A stretch of 64,000 nt of DNA. Origin: Candidatus Accumulibacter phosphatis (GTDB taxonomy: Bacteria > Pseudomonadota > Gammaproteobacteria > Burkholderiales > Rhodocyclaceae). The stretch lies in assembly GCF_012939955.1 (NCBI RefSeq), contig NZ_SPMY01000006.1, forward strand, positions 62,001 to 126,000, in the 5' to 3' direction. Under the pieces are notes generated by a model. It was not told the origin of the DNA. It did not search any database and worked only from the letters and a program-made list of their open reading frames with translations. Shown one piece after another: positions 38,629 through 46,813 of this stretch; positions within the stretch are counted from its first letter, which is position 1, and the number at the start of each line of letters is the position of its first letter. The position numbers and the translations under genes were made by a program.

Positions 38629-39282
38629 ATGATCTCGGTCGTCATCCTGATTTCCGGACGCGGCAGCAATATGGCGTCGCTACTTGCCGCAGTCGACGCC
38701 GGAACACTGCCGGTACGTATCGCCGCCGTCCTCGCCAACCGCCCCGACGCGGGGGGGCTCGAAACGGCGGCCGCGCGTGGCGTGCCGACCGGCGTCGTTG
38801 ACCACCGGCAGTTCGCCAGCCGCGAAGACTTCGATACCGCCATGGCCGCGGCCATCGACGCTTTCGCGCCCGAACTGGTGGTCCTGGCCGGCTTCATGCG
38901 GATTCTTGGCGAAGCCTTTGTCCGCCACTACGACGGTCGACTGATCAATATCCATCCTTCGCTGTTGCCGACCTTTCCCGGTCTGCACACGCACCGACGC
39001 GCGCTCAGCGAAGGTGTCCGCATCCACGGCTGCACCGTACATTTCGTCACCCCTGACCTGGACCACGGCCCGATCATTGTCCAGGCCGCTGTGCCGGTAC
39101 TCGACGGCGACGACGAAGACACCCTCGCCGCGCGCGTTCTGGCGCACGAGCATCAGGTCTATGCACTGGCGGTGCGCTGGTTTGCCGAAGGGCGTCTGCG
39201 TGTGCACGCCGGCCGCGTCGTCCTCGACTCACCGCAGAGTAAGTGCGGCGCACTGATCGCGCCGCAGACTTTCGCGGGGTGA
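38629..39282 (+). CDS. purN: Phosphoribosylglycinamide formyltransferase
   Basis: Transfers a formyl group from 10-formyl-tetrahydrofolate to GAR in purine synthesis. Start ATG 38629 (MISVVILISGRGSNMASLLA) with the phosphate loop GRGSN, then LAGFMRILGEAFVRHYDGRL, the catalytic INIHPSLLPTFPGLHTHRRA (Asn, His) and VHFVTPDLDHGPIIVQAAVP (Asp). 217 residues, normal. Followed 12 bp later by the DUF3108 gene, so purN-DUF3108-rsmB-like are likely cotranscribed. Confidence 0.96.
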   Translation: MISVVILISGRGSNMASLLAAVDAGTLPVRIAAVLANRPDAGGLETAAARGVPTGVVDHRQFASREDFDTAMAAAIDAFAPELVVLAGFMRILGEAFVRHYDGRLINIHPSLLPTFPGLHTHRRALSEGVRIHGCTVHFVTPDLDHGPIIVQAAVPVLDGDDEDTLAARVLAHEHQVYALAVRWFAEGRLRVHAGRVVLDSPQSKCGALIAPQTFAG

Positions 39283-39294
39283 AGCGGCTAAGCG

Positions 39295-40332
39295 ATGCCG
39301 ATGGCCCTGCTCATCGCCATCGCGGCCTCGCTCGGCGTGCATGCCTTGTTGCTCTTCACTCCGGAGTTTGATTTGCCGCCTTTCCCTGAGCCACCGCCGC
39401 TACGCGCCGAGCTCAAACCAGCAGCAGCGATAGAAACGCCGCTCGAGCCGCCGCCGAAAGCCGCCCTGACCGCCGCCAGCAAACGACCGGCAAAGCACCG
39501 CCAGGCGCGCGCCGCACCGCCGCCAGCACCAGCGCCGGTGTTGAAGGCGCACGAGTCGCCGCTGGCCGTCGCGGAGCCGGCAATTGGCAGACCAACGGGC
39601 ACGTCAATGCCACCAGGCACCGAGCCGGCCGCGACAGCGATTGGCCCGCTCGCACTGGCGACGCCTTCGGCAGCAGTCGAGGGCATGCCTGACGCATCCC
39701 GGCTGCCGGCACGCGGGACGATTCGCTACCGCGTCGACCGCGGCGATCAAGGCTTCATGATCGGCCAGTCGACGCACGACTGGGTGGTCGTCGACGGCGT
39801 CTACCGGATTACCGCGGTGACCGAGACCAATGGTCTGGTGGCGCTGTTCAAGCCCTTTCGAATCGAACTCGAAAGCCGCGGCACGGTGACCGCTGCCGGG
39901 CTGGTTCCCGAGCAATTCAGCAGCCGCCGCAAGGGCCGCGCGACCGGCGAACAGGCCGAGTTCGACTGGCAGCAGATGCAGGTTCGCGTCGGCCAACGGC
40001 CGCCGCAAGCACTGAGCAGTGGCGCCCAGGATCTGCTCTCCTTTCCTTACCAGCTGGGACTCCTTCCCGATCTGGCTAGCGGCACCCTGATGCACGTGGC
40101 CACCGGCAAGAAATACGAGCAGTACCAGTTCGAGGTCGTCGGTGACGAGGACGTCGAGACCCCGGCCGGAAGCTTCCGCTCGCTGCACCTGCGGGTAGGC
40201 GGCGTTTCGCCGACCGAGCTGTGGCTGGCCTACGATCGTTCGCTGCTGCCGGTGAAGATCCTGCATACCGACCACAAAGGCGCCATTTTCGTCGAAATCG
40301 CGACGTCCATCGAATTGAGCGAGGAACCATGA
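39295..40332 (+). CDS. DUF3108 domain protein, exported or membrane-anchored
   Basis: 345 residues. An N-terminal hydrophobic segment (MALLIAIAASLGVHALLLF) is followed by a Pro/Ala-rich linker of about 100 residues (PPLRAELKPAAAIETPLEPP), much like TonB-type spacers that cross the periplasm. The C-terminal about 210 residues form the DUF3108 domain (IRYRVDRGDQGFMIGQSTHD, YRITAVTETNGLVALFKPFR, LPVKILHTDHKGAIFVEIAT). Function unknown; a periplasmic beta-rich domain is likely. The stop overlaps the next start (ATGA). Confidence 0.85.
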   Translation: MPMALLIAIAASLGVHALLLFTPEFDLPPFPEPPPLRAELKPAAAIETPLEPPPKAALTAASKRPAKHRQARAAPPPAPAPVLKAHESPLAVAEPAIGRPTGTSMPPGTEPAATAIGPLALATPSAAVEGMPDASRLPARGTIRYRVDRGDQGFMIGQSTHDWVVVDGVYRITAVTETNGLVALFKPFRIELESRGTVTAAGLVPEQFSSRRKGRATGEQAEFDWQQMQVRVGQRPPQALSSGAQDLLSFPYQLGLLPDLASGTLMHVATGKKYEQYQFEVVGDEDVETPAGSFRSLHLRVGGVSPTELWLAYDRSLLPVKILHTDHKGAIFVEIATSIELSEEP

Positions 40333-41645
40333 GCGCACATCCTGCCGTAGCCCGAGTTAGTCCGGGCCGCATAACAGCAGCCCGTTTCACACCGGCCATC
40401 TTCCATCATGCCCAGAAGTTGCTCGCCGAACTGCTGCGCTCGGAGTTTGCCGCCGATCGCGTGGTTGCCGACTATTTCCGCCAGCATCGCGAACTCGGCC
40501 ACGCCGACCGCAGTTTCGTCGCTGACGCGGTGTTCACCGTGCTGCGCCGCAAACGTTCCCTGTCCGCGCGCTGCGCCGGCGAGCTGACCTCACGGCGCTT
40601 GTTGCTCGCCGCGCTGGCCTGCCTGCAAGGCATGAACCGGCGCGAACTCGAAGCGGTGCTGAACGAGGCCGAGAGTCACTGGCTGGCACACGCGAAAGCC
40701 GTGCAAGTCAGCGAGCTGCCAGCGGCCGTACGCCTGGATCTGCCCGACTGGCTGCATGCGCTGCTCAGCGAACAATTCGCCGCCGACGAAATCGAGCCAC
40801 TGGTCGCCGGACTCAATCAGCCGGCGCCCCTGGATCTGCGCGTCAATGCCCTCAAAAGCGGACGCGAGGAAGTCCTCGAACGACTACGCACCGACGGGCT
40901 GAGCGCCGAAGCGTGCCGCTATTCACCGCATGGCATCCGCCTGGCCGGCAAGCCGGCGCTGTCACAACACCCCTTGTTCGTCGACGGCAGTATCGAAATC
41001 CAGGACGAAGGCAGTCAGCTGCTTGGCTTCCTGCTGCAACCCAAACGTGGCGAAATGGTCGCCGACTTCTGTGCCGGAGCGGGTGGCAAGACTTTGCTGC
41101 TCGGCGCCCTGATGCGCTCGCAGGGAAGGCTCTACGCCTTCGATGTTGCCGAACACAGGCTGGCCCGCCTGAAGCCCCGCCTGGCTCGCTCGGGACTATC
41201 GAACGTCCATCCGGTCCGCATCGAATCCGAGCGCGACATCAAGATCAAGCGTCTGGCAGGAAAGCTTGATCGCGTGCTGGTCGACGCGCCCTGCTCCGGC
41301 CTCGGCACGCTGCGCCGCAACCCCTACCTGAAGTGGCGGCAGACGCCGGCAAGCGTCGCCGAACTGAGCGCCAGGCAGGCGGCCATTCTATCCGCCGCCG
41401 CCAGCCTGGTGAAAACCGGCGGGCGACTGGTCTACGCGACTTGCAGCCTCCTCGAACAGGAGAACGAGGCCATCGTGCGCACATTTCTGGAGCAGCACCC
41501 CGAGTTTGTCCTCTGCTCGGCCCAGGAGATCCTCGCCAAGCAGGACATTGCCATCGACTGCGGCGAGCAGCTACGCCTGCTGCCGCACCGCCACGGTACC
41601 GATGCCTTCTATGCCGCGGCAATGGAACGGCGAGTGAGTGAGTGA
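40329..41645 (+). CDS. RsmB/NOP-family RNA (cytosine-C5) methyltransferase
   Basis: SAM-dependent RNA m5C methyltransferase. Start ATG 40329 overlaps the DUF3108 stop. 438 residues: a helical NusB-like N-terminal region (FRQHRELGHADRSFVADAVF), a PUA-like or linker part (PLDLRVNALKSGREEVLERL), then the catalytic domain with SAM motif DFCAGAGGKTLLLGALM, DAPCSGLGTLRRNPYLKW (release Cys) and VYATCSLLEQENEAIV (catalytic Cys). Length and order fit RsmB (16S C967), but paralogues exist, so I withhold the symbol. Confidence 0.9.
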   Translation: MSAHPAVARVSPGRITAARFTPAIFHHAQKLLAELLRSEFAADRVVADYFRQHRELGHADRSFVADAVFTVLRRKRSLSARCAGELTSRRLLLAALACLQGMNRRELEAVLNEAESHWLAHAKAVQVSELPAAVRLDLPDWLHALLSEQFAADEIEPLVAGLNQPAPLDLRVNALKSGREEVLERLRTDGLSAEACRYSPHGIRLAGKPALSQHPLFVDGSIEIQDEGSQLLGFLLQPKRGEMVADFCAGAGGKTLLLGALMRSQGRLYAFDVAEHRLARLKPRLARSGLSNVHPVRIESERDIKIKRLAGKLDRVLVDAPCSGLGTLRRNPYLKWRQTPASVAELSARQAAILSAAASLVKTGGRLVYATCSLLEQENEAIVRTFLEQHPEFVLCSAQEILAKQDIAIDCGEQLRLLPHRHGTDAFYAAAMERRVSE

Positions 41646-41663
41646 GTGGTAAACCGGGCGCGC

Positions 41664-41721
41664 AAAAAAATCCCGCAGCTTGAACAGTGCGGGATGAAAA
41701 GCCCATCTTCAGATGATGGGC
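41664..41721 (-). terminator. Tandem intrinsic terminators ending the minus-strand regulator/small-protein operon
   Basis: Read on the minus strand, a stem of GCCCATC/GATGGGC (41701-41721) is followed by TTTTC. A second, stronger stem, ATCCCGCA/TGCGGGAT (41670-41695), is then followed by seven Ts (41664-41670 as A on plus). This is a textbook double intrinsic terminator for transcripts coming from the two-component system and the two small genes at 41834-42183. The plus-strand methyltransferase gene ends at 41645, before it. Confidence 0.8.
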
Positions 41722-41833
41722 GGCAGGGAGGTGTCTAGGGTTGCAGCTTTCGTATCAACCCGCTGCAGAGCGAATCGCTGATGATCAGCCTGGCCGGCGC
41801 GTGCAGCAGCAGGGGACGTCGACCACCAAGCAT

Positions 41834-42028
41834 TCAACGACGTTTGCGACGCCTGCACTGCCAGCAACGTGCGCAGTACCAGACCGCAGTACCTCCGGCG
41901 GAGATCAGCAAGGCCTTGAGCAGTTCCATTTCGCCAGCGCTGAGCACATCCCAGGCGACGATCCCGACGAAGATACCGACGCCTTCGGCAATCGGGACAG
42001 AGACGGGAGGAACAGCCAAAGCGATCAA
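41834..42028 (-). CDS. Predicted small membrane protein with C-terminal Cys/Arg motif
   Basis: 64 residues from TTG 42028, whose TTGA overlaps the TGA stop of the small gene before it, the classic sign of translational coupling. Two hydrophobic segments (about 12-30, PIAEGVGIFVGIVAWDVL, and about 36-51, LLKALLISAGGTAVWY) precede a cluster of three cysteines and arginines (CARCWQCRRRKRR). No family recognised. A strong tandem terminator follows about 110 bp downstream. I rate it as probably real on gene coupling and sequence composition. Confidence 0.5.
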   Translation of the reverse strand: MIALAVPPVSVPIAEGVGIFVGIVAWDVLSAGEMELLKALLISAGGTAVWYCARCWQCRRRKRR

Positions 42029-42183
42029 TTACCGGCTGGCGCGTGCTGCTGCGTCTCGCTGCAAGCGGCCGCATAAACAACCTCATCAATGCCCACGTGG
42101 CACGCGCAAGCGGCTTCGCAAGCGAAGAAATGCTGACGCGTCGCGGCGAAGAACTGCGCGTAGCTGAGCTTGAATTCGTTCAT
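42025..42183 (-). CDS. 52-residue Cys-containing small protein
   Basis: Starts at ATG 42183 (MNEFKLSYAQFFAATRQHFF) with AAGGAAGG 4-5 bp upstream, an excellent ribosome binding site. Residues 21-30 carry three cysteines (ACEAACACHV) and a fourth lies near 41. The protein looks soluble. Its TGA stop overlaps the TTG start of the next small gene. It begins 77 bp downstream of the sensor kinase stop on the same strand. No family recognised; it could be a target or accessory of the two-component system. Inference only. Confidence 0.5.
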   Translation of the reverse strand: MNEFKLSYAQFFAATRQHFFACEAACACHVGIDEVVYAAACSETQQHAPAGN

Positions 42184-42260
42184 TTGGCCTTCCTTTTTCG
42201 TAATCCAGGAACAGCCGCCGATGATAGGGATGCGCAGCCGACTCGTCTGCAGGCATTGCG

Positions 42261-43667
42261 TCAGCTTTCAGTGACGTTTTGTGACAGCGGCCAGGCAAGG
42301 GTGAAGCGGGCGCCGCCAAGCGGCGACTCCGCGGCGCTGGCCTGGCCGTGGTGTTGCTCCATGACCAACTGCACGATGGCCAGCCCGAGACCATAACCGC
42401 CCGTCGACCGATCACGCGATCGGTCGAGGCGTGTGAAGGGCGAGAAGACCCTTTCGCGCTCGTCCGCCGGGATGCCGATGCCGTCGTCGTCGACATGCAC
42501 CAGGATTTGCTCGCCGAGCACCTGTGCGCTGACCCGGATTTTCCCTTGCGCATACTTCATGGCGTTGCGCAGCAGATTTGAAATCGCGTGCGGCATCGTC
42601 CGGCGATCGAGCTCGACGTAGAGCATCGACGGCAAAGTCGCGGTATCGACCTGCAGGTCGAGCTTTCCTTCCAGCAAGCGGCTGCTCTCCACCTGCTCGT
42701 CAAGCCATGTCCCCAAGTCAACGGCGGTGAGCTGCAGATCGGGTTGTTCACGGCCGAAACGCGCATAGGTCAGACTGGCGTCGATCAGGCCGTCGAGTTC
42801 ATCGAGGTCCGCTTCCATCAAGCGCCACAGGCGCTCGCGATCGGCCGGCACTTCGGAGCCTGCCAGCATCTCGAGGGCGAAGCGGATGCGCGCGATGGGC
42901 GTGCGCAACTCGTGCGAAATGGCACTCGACAAGTCTTTCTGCGTGGCAATCAGCCGCTGGATGCGTTCGGCCATGCCGTTGAGGGTCTCGGCGAGCGGCC
43001 CGAAAGCGCTGCTGCGCATCGTTGGCGCACGTGCTTCGAAAAGCCCCTCGCCCAGAGCCCGTGCGGTCTGGCGCATGGCTTCCAGGTCGCGCCAAACGGG
43101 GTGCACCCAGAGCCAGACGACAATCGCCAGACAGACGCCAATCAGGCTCCAGGTCAGCAGACTGATGCGCAGGTCGAGCGGCATGCCGCGGTGGTACTGG
43201 GGATTGCGGTCCGGCGAGATCGGACCGACGACGAGGACCTGTGAGCTCTGCTTGAGTCGATGATAGAGGATGTCGCCCTGAGCATCGATCGCCAACTCGC
43301 CGTTGTCGAGCTTCTCGGCCTGTTTCGGCGGCAGATGCAACGTCCAGCGCTCGACGATATCGAGCCGATAGGCAAACTTCTGGTCAAGCGCAGCGATCGC
43401 CTGCGGCCATTTTGAACGCGGTTTGCGGAACAGTTCGTCTTCGATCAGAACAATGGTGCCCTGCATGAAGCGGCTGGTGTAATCGTCGGTAATGCCCTTC
43501 ACCGCTGTCGAAATGACAAAATCAGCGAAGATGGCAATGGCCACGAACGAACCCATCACCAGCAGGTAGAAGTTGAAGAACAGCCGCGCCAGGCTGTAGC
43601 GCTCGCGCCAGGGCGCCGGCGTGTACGGCGCGAGGATCGACAGCAGTTTGCTGCTATTGCCAATCAT
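42261..43667 (-). CDS. Sensor histidine kinase (RstB-like)
   Basis: 468-residue membrane sensor kinase. Start ATG 43667 overlaps the response-regulator stop by 14 bp. TM1 (about 30-53, LFFNFYLLVMGSFVAIAIFA), a periplasmic domain of about 120 residues, TM2 (SLIGVCLAIVVWLWVHPVW), a HAMP linker, the phospho-acceptor H-box SAISHELRTPIARIRFALEM (His about 252), then N-box HAISNLLRNAMKYA, G1 VDDDGIGIPADERERVF and G2 GGYGLGLAIV. The periplasmic part resembles RstB. Partner regulator adjacent; the signal is unknown. Confidence 0.92.
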   Translation of the reverse strand: MIGNSSKLLSILAPYTPAPWRERYSLARLFFNFYLLVMGSFVAIAIFADFVISTAVKGITDDYTSRFMQGTIVLIEDELFRKPRSKWPQAIAALDQKFAYRLDIVERWTLHLPPKQAEKLDNGELAIDAQGDILYHRLKQSSQVLVVGPISPDRNPQYHRGMPLDLRISLLTWSLIGVCLAIVVWLWVHPVWRDLEAMRQTARALGEGLFEARAPTMRSSAFGPLAETLNGMAERIQRLIATQKDLSSAISHELRTPIARIRFALEMLAGSEVPADRERLWRLMEADLDELDGLIDASLTYARFGREQPDLQLTAVDLGTWLDEQVESSRLLEGKLDLQVDTATLPSMLYVELDRRTMPHAISNLLRNAMKYAQGKIRVSAQVLGEQILVHVDDDGIGIPADERERVFSPFTRLDRSRDRSTGGYGLGLAIVQLVMEQHHGQASAAESPLGGARFTLAWPLSQNVTES

Positions 43668-44361
43668 GCTTGCTGAACAGGTAGCCTTTGCCGCGGACGG
43701 TCTTGATCCGTGTCGGGTTCTCGGGGTCGTCGCCGAGCTTGCGGCGCAGGCGCGAAATACGCGCGTCGATGGAACGGTCAAGGCCGTCAAAACCGATGCC
43801 ACGCAGTTCCTGCAACAAATCGTCGCGAGACAGAACGCTGCCGGCGTGGCGGGCAAGCAACCACAGCAGATCGAACTCGGCGGTGGTCAGGTCGATGCAG
43901 TCCGCCCCCAAACAGGCGGTGCGTGTTGCCTGGCTGATATGAAAGCTGCCAAAAGTGAGTTCGGCGGGTCTGCGCGCGTCGGCGCCGCCAGCGCTGACCG
44001 GCGAACGGCGCAACAGCGCCTTGATCCTGGCCAGCAACAGACGCGGCTGCACCGGCTTGGCGATGTAGTCGTCGGCTCCCAGTTCCAGGCCAAGGATCTG
44101 GTCGAAATCCTCATCACGTGCGGTCAGCATCAGGATCACCCCCTGGTAACGCGCCCGCACGGCACGACAGATCTCGAAGCCGTCCTTGCCCGGCAACATG
44201 ACGTCGAGAATCACCAGATCCGGGCGCTCGGCGAGGATGCGTGCCTCGGCAGAGTTGCCATGTCCCTCGACAAGCACTTCGAGATCATTCTTGCGCAGGT
44301 ACTCGGCAGTGAGTTCGGCGAGGCGCTCATCGTCCTCGACCAACAGGATTCGTGTCTTCAT
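43654..44361 (-). CDS. OmpR-family response regulator (RstA-like)
   Basis: 235 residues. Receiver domain with acidic pocket LVEDDERLAELTAEYL, phospho-acceptor Asp53 in LVILDVMLPGKDGFEICRA, and switch KPVQPRLLLARIKALLRR. The C-terminal winged helix has LTTAEFDLLWLLARHAGSVL, SRDDLLQELRGIGFDGLDRS and IDARISRLRRKLGDDPENP, ending IKTVRGKGYLFSKHDWQ. Paired and overlapping with the sensor kinase, so they form one two-component system; the two downstream small genes may belong to the same operon. Confidence 0.94.
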   Translation of the reverse strand: MKTRILLVEDDERLAELTAEYLRKNDLEVLVEGHGNSAEARILAERPDLVILDVMLPGKDGFEICRAVRARYQGVILMLTARDEDFDQILGLELGADDYIAKPVQPRLLLARIKALLRRSPVSAGGADARRPAELTFGSFHISQATRTACLGADCIDLTTAEFDLLWLLARHAGSVLSRDDLLQELRGIGFDGLDRSIDARISRLRRKLGDDPENPTRIKTVRGKGYLFSKHDWQ

Positions 44362-44541
44362 GGCGCAATGATAGCGGGTTGTTGGTGGCGAACAAATGCA
44401 TGCTGGCGATCAACGCCGAAACAGCCGACAGACAGCGGCCATCCATGGCCGGAACAGGGCGCCTTCCGGCATGCGTGCGCCCGTTTTGCTCAGCGCACTT
44501 ATTGCCTTACAATCGCAGGTTCGTGATTTTGAGGGTGTTCA

Positions 44542-45705
44542 ATGTACGCTGGAATCGTCGACTGGCCTTGGTGGGCCTACGTGCTGGCAACGCTGGCCTT
44601 GACCCACGTCACCATTGCCTCGGTAACCATCTTCCTGCACCGCCATCAAGCGCATCGCGCGCTCGACCTGCATCCGCTGGTGGCGCATTTCTTCCGTTGC
44701 TGGCTGTGGCTGACGACGGGGATGGTAACCAAGGAGTGGGCGGCTATCCATCGCAAGCACCATGGCAAATGCGAAACCGCCGAGGATCCGCACAGTCCCC
44801 AGGTGTACGGCATCCATCGGGTCCTGTGGACGGGGGTGTTTCTGTACGTCAAGGAGGCCAGAAATACCGAGACCCTGCAACGTTACGGTCATGGAACACC
44901 CAACGACTGGCTCGAGAATCACCTCTACTCACCGTGGCACAAACTCGGCGTGGTGATCTTGCTGGCCATCGACACCGCCGTCTTCGGCGTTCTTGCCGGA
45001 CCACTGATGTGGGCCGTGCAAGTGGCCTGGATTCCCTTCTGGGCGGCCGGCGTGATCAATGGCCTCGGCCATTTCTGGGGCTATCGGAATTTCAGCACCG
45101 AAGACGCCAGCACCAATCTCTCGCCACTGGGCATCCTGATCGGTGGTGAGGAACTGCACAACAATCATCACGCTTTCCCGACCTCGGCCAAGCTGTCGTA
45201 TCGCTGGTACGAATTCGACATCGGCTGGCTCTATATCAGCATTCTTGCGGCGCTTGGCCTGGCCCAGGTCAAGAAAGTGGCACCGAGACCTCGGCTGGGA
45301 ACGCTGCGGCCGGTGGTCGACCTCGACACCTTGCAGGCGGTAATCACCAACCGTTATGACGTCATCTCACGCTACACCCAGTCACTGAAGCAGGTCTACC
45401 ACGAGGAAGTTAGCAAGCGCCAGGACCGCAGTCGTTTCAAGGGCCTCAAGCCCTGGCTGGCCGAACATGCCGGCGACGTCCCGCAGGAATTGCGCGCGCG
45501 GCTGGAATTGCTGCGCGGCGAGAGCCGTGCGCTGCACACGCTCTACGCCATGCGCGAGGAGTTGGTGGCGGTCTGGGAGCGTTCGAATGCTTCGCGCGAG
45601 CATCTGCTCAAGGCGCTGCAGGACTGGTGCGAACGCGCCGAAAACTCGGGGGTCCGCCAGTTGCAGGAACTGTCGATGCGTCTGCGCAGCTACGTTCCGG
45701 CCTAA
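44542..45705 (+). CDS. Acyl-CoA / fatty acid desaturase (delta-9 type) with extended C-terminus
   Basis: Membrane di-iron desaturase introducing a double bond in acyl chains. 387 residues. Three His boxes are present: HRHQAH (33-38), HRKHH (70-74) and HNNHH (206-210), with hydrophobic helices between (WWAYVLATLALTHVTIASVT, VVILLAIDTAVFGVLAGPLM). After the usual end near residue 270 there are about 110 further hydrophilic, helical residues (AVITNRYDVISRYTQSLKQV, ELRARLELLRGESRALHTLY) that I cannot assign. Monocistronic, with an inverted repeat just after the stop. Confidence 0.88.
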   Translation: MYAGIVDWPWWAYVLATLALTHVTIASVTIFLHRHQAHRALDLHPLVAHFFRCWLWLTTGMVTKEWAAIHRKHHGKCETAEDPHSPQVYGIHRVLWTGVFLYVKEARNTETLQRYGHGTPNDWLENHLYSPWHKLGVVILLAIDTAVFGVLAGPLMWAVQVAWIPFWAAGVINGLGHFWGYRNFSTEDASTNLSPLGILIGGEELHNNHHAFPTSAKLSYRWYEFDIGWLYISILAALGLAQVKKVAPRPRLGTLRPVVDLDTLQAVITNRYDVISRYTQSLKQVYHEEVSKRQDRSRFKGLKPWLAEHAGDVPQELRARLELLRGESRALHTLYAMREELVAVWERSNASREHLLKALQDWCERAENSGVRQLQELSMRLRSYVPA

Positions 45706-45824
45706 CGGTCATGACATGTCGAGATACCGCGGATCATGAAAGTCATGACCGTTTCCCTCTTCCCCAGACCCTTCTCCCGCAGTGGAGAAGGGAGTTTCGT
45801 GAGTCGCTTGCGCGACTTTCACAT
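45706..45824. repeat. Dispersed ~115-bp repeat, copy A (upstream of dsbB)
   Basis: Similar in sequence and layout to 59496-59610. It begins CGGTCATGAC, contains TCATGAAAGTCAT, an inner hairpin (CCCTTCTC with GAGAAGGG at 45768-45791) and ends TTTCGTGAGTCGC ... GCGACTTTCACATT. TGAAAGTC near the left part and GACTTTCA at the right end are perfect 8-bp inverted termini. CGGTCATGAC (45706-45715) also pairs with GTCATGACCG (45742-45751). It fills the gap between the desaturase and dsbB, ending 16 bp before the dsbB ATG. Confidence 0.65.
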
Positions 45825-45840
45825 TAACCCAACAAGCCCG

Positions 45841-46329
45841 ATGCGTCTCTCGCTGCGGGCCTGTTTCGGCCTATTAGCCCTGTTTGCGGTCGGGCTGACC
45901 GGCGCCGGGCTGCTCATCGGCGAACTGATGAAACTACAGCCCTGCCCCTTGTGCATCTTTCAGCGTCTGCTCTATCTGCTGATCGCCTGCCTTGCCCTGT
46001 GCGGCGTGCTCCTTCCCGGCTGGTGGCGCGCCTGGGGAGTGCTGGTCGGCTTGACCGCTAGCGGCGGACTGGGCACCGCCGCCTATCAGACCTGGCTGCA
46101 GCAGAATCCAGAAAGCAGCATGGCCTGCGGGTTTGGCGAGCCGACCGTGATCGAGCAGATCGTCAACTGGTTCGGCGTGCGCTGGCCCGACCTCTTCCTG
46201 GCCACCGGCTTCTGCTCGAGCAAGGACTGGGTTTTTCTCGGCCTGTCGATGGCCAACTGGTCGATCGTCTGCTTCCTTGCTGTCATGGTCGCTGCCGCGC
46301 AACTGGTCAGCAAGGGCCAACGGCCCTGA
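45841..46329 (+). CDS. dsbB: Disulfide bond formation protein B
   Basis: Inner-membrane quinone reductase that reoxidises DsbA. Start ATG 45841 (MRLSLRACFGLLALFAVGLT); the 35 extra codons upstream come from the repeat element. 162 residues with four membrane helices, the first redox pair CPLC (Cys35, Cys38) in QPCPLCIFQRLLYL, and the second pair Cys96 (SSMACGFGEP) and Cys125 (ATGFCSSKDW). Complete and typical. Convergent with dut. Confidence 0.95.
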   Translation: MRLSLRACFGLLALFAVGLTGAGLLIGELMKLQPCPLCIFQRLLYLLIACLALCGVLLPGWWRAWGVLVGLTASGGLGTAAYQTWLQQNPESSMACGFGEPTVIEQIVNWFGVRWPDLFLATGFCSSKDWVFLGLSMANWSIVCFLAVMVAAAQLVSKGQRP

Positions 46330-46336
46330 GGGCCGC

Positions 46337-46356
46337 GCCGCTCGTTCAGGAGCGGC
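46337..46356. terminator. Possible bidirectional hairpin between dsbB and dut
   Basis: GCCGCTC (46337-46343) and GAGCGGC (46350-46356) form a perfect 7-bp stem with a 6-base loop in the 16-bp space between convergent genes, running into the dut stop. No T-tract on either side, so termination strength is doubtful. Confidence 0.35.
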
Positions 46357-46813
46357 CGGTGCTGCCGAAACCGCCTTCGCCGCGCGAACTGGCGGCAAAA
46401 TCCTCGACGACGTTGAACGCCACCCGCAAGACCGGGACAACCACCAGTTGCGCCAGGCGCTCGAGCGGTTGCAGGGTGAAGGCTTCGCTGCCGCGGTTCC
46501 AGGTCGACACCATCAGCTCGCCTTGATAGTCGGAATCGATCAGGCCAACCAGATTGCCAAGGACTATCCCGTGTTTGTGACCAAGCCCCGAACGCGGCAG
46601 GATCATCGCCGCCAGACCGGGATCGGCAAGATGAATGGCCATGCCGGTCGGAATCAGCACCGTTTCGCCCGGCTTGATTTCTATCGGGGCGGCGATACAG
46701 GCGCGCAGATCCAGTCCGGCCGCGCCGCCGCTGGCGTATTGCGGCGGCGCATCGCCCAGCCGCGGGTCGAGCAGTTTGACGTCCACCGACAGCTCGCCTG
46801 TGCCGTTCATCAC
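46346..46813 (-). CDS. dut: Deoxyuridine 5'-triphosphate nucleotidohydrolase
   Basis: Trimeric dUTPase keeping uracil out of DNA. 155 residues with the five family motifs, including [11 protein letters not shown]-like ([14 protein letters not shown]), [32 protein letters not shown] and the C-terminal glycine-rich arm [12 protein letters not shown]. Overlaps coaBC by four bases (ATGA), the usual coaBC-dut pair. Complete. Confidence 0.96.
   Translation of the reverse strand: MMNGTGELSVDVKLLDPRLGDAPPQYASGGAAGLDLRACIAAPIEIKPGETVLIPTGMAIHLADPGLAAMILPRSGLGHKHGIVLGNLVGLIDSDYQGELMVSTWNRGSEAFTLQPLERLAQLVVVPVLRVAFNVVEDFAASSRGEGGFGSTGRS

Noticed and set aside
41709-42089. 126-codon minus-strand frame
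   Set aside because: Arg-rich, low-complexity translation overlapping the more convincing 52- and 64-residue frames and the terminator.
45736-45840. 35-residue N-terminal extension of DsbB starting at 45736
   Set aside because: These codons come from a repeat also found before pth, and DsbB homologues start at the MRLSLRACFG residue.
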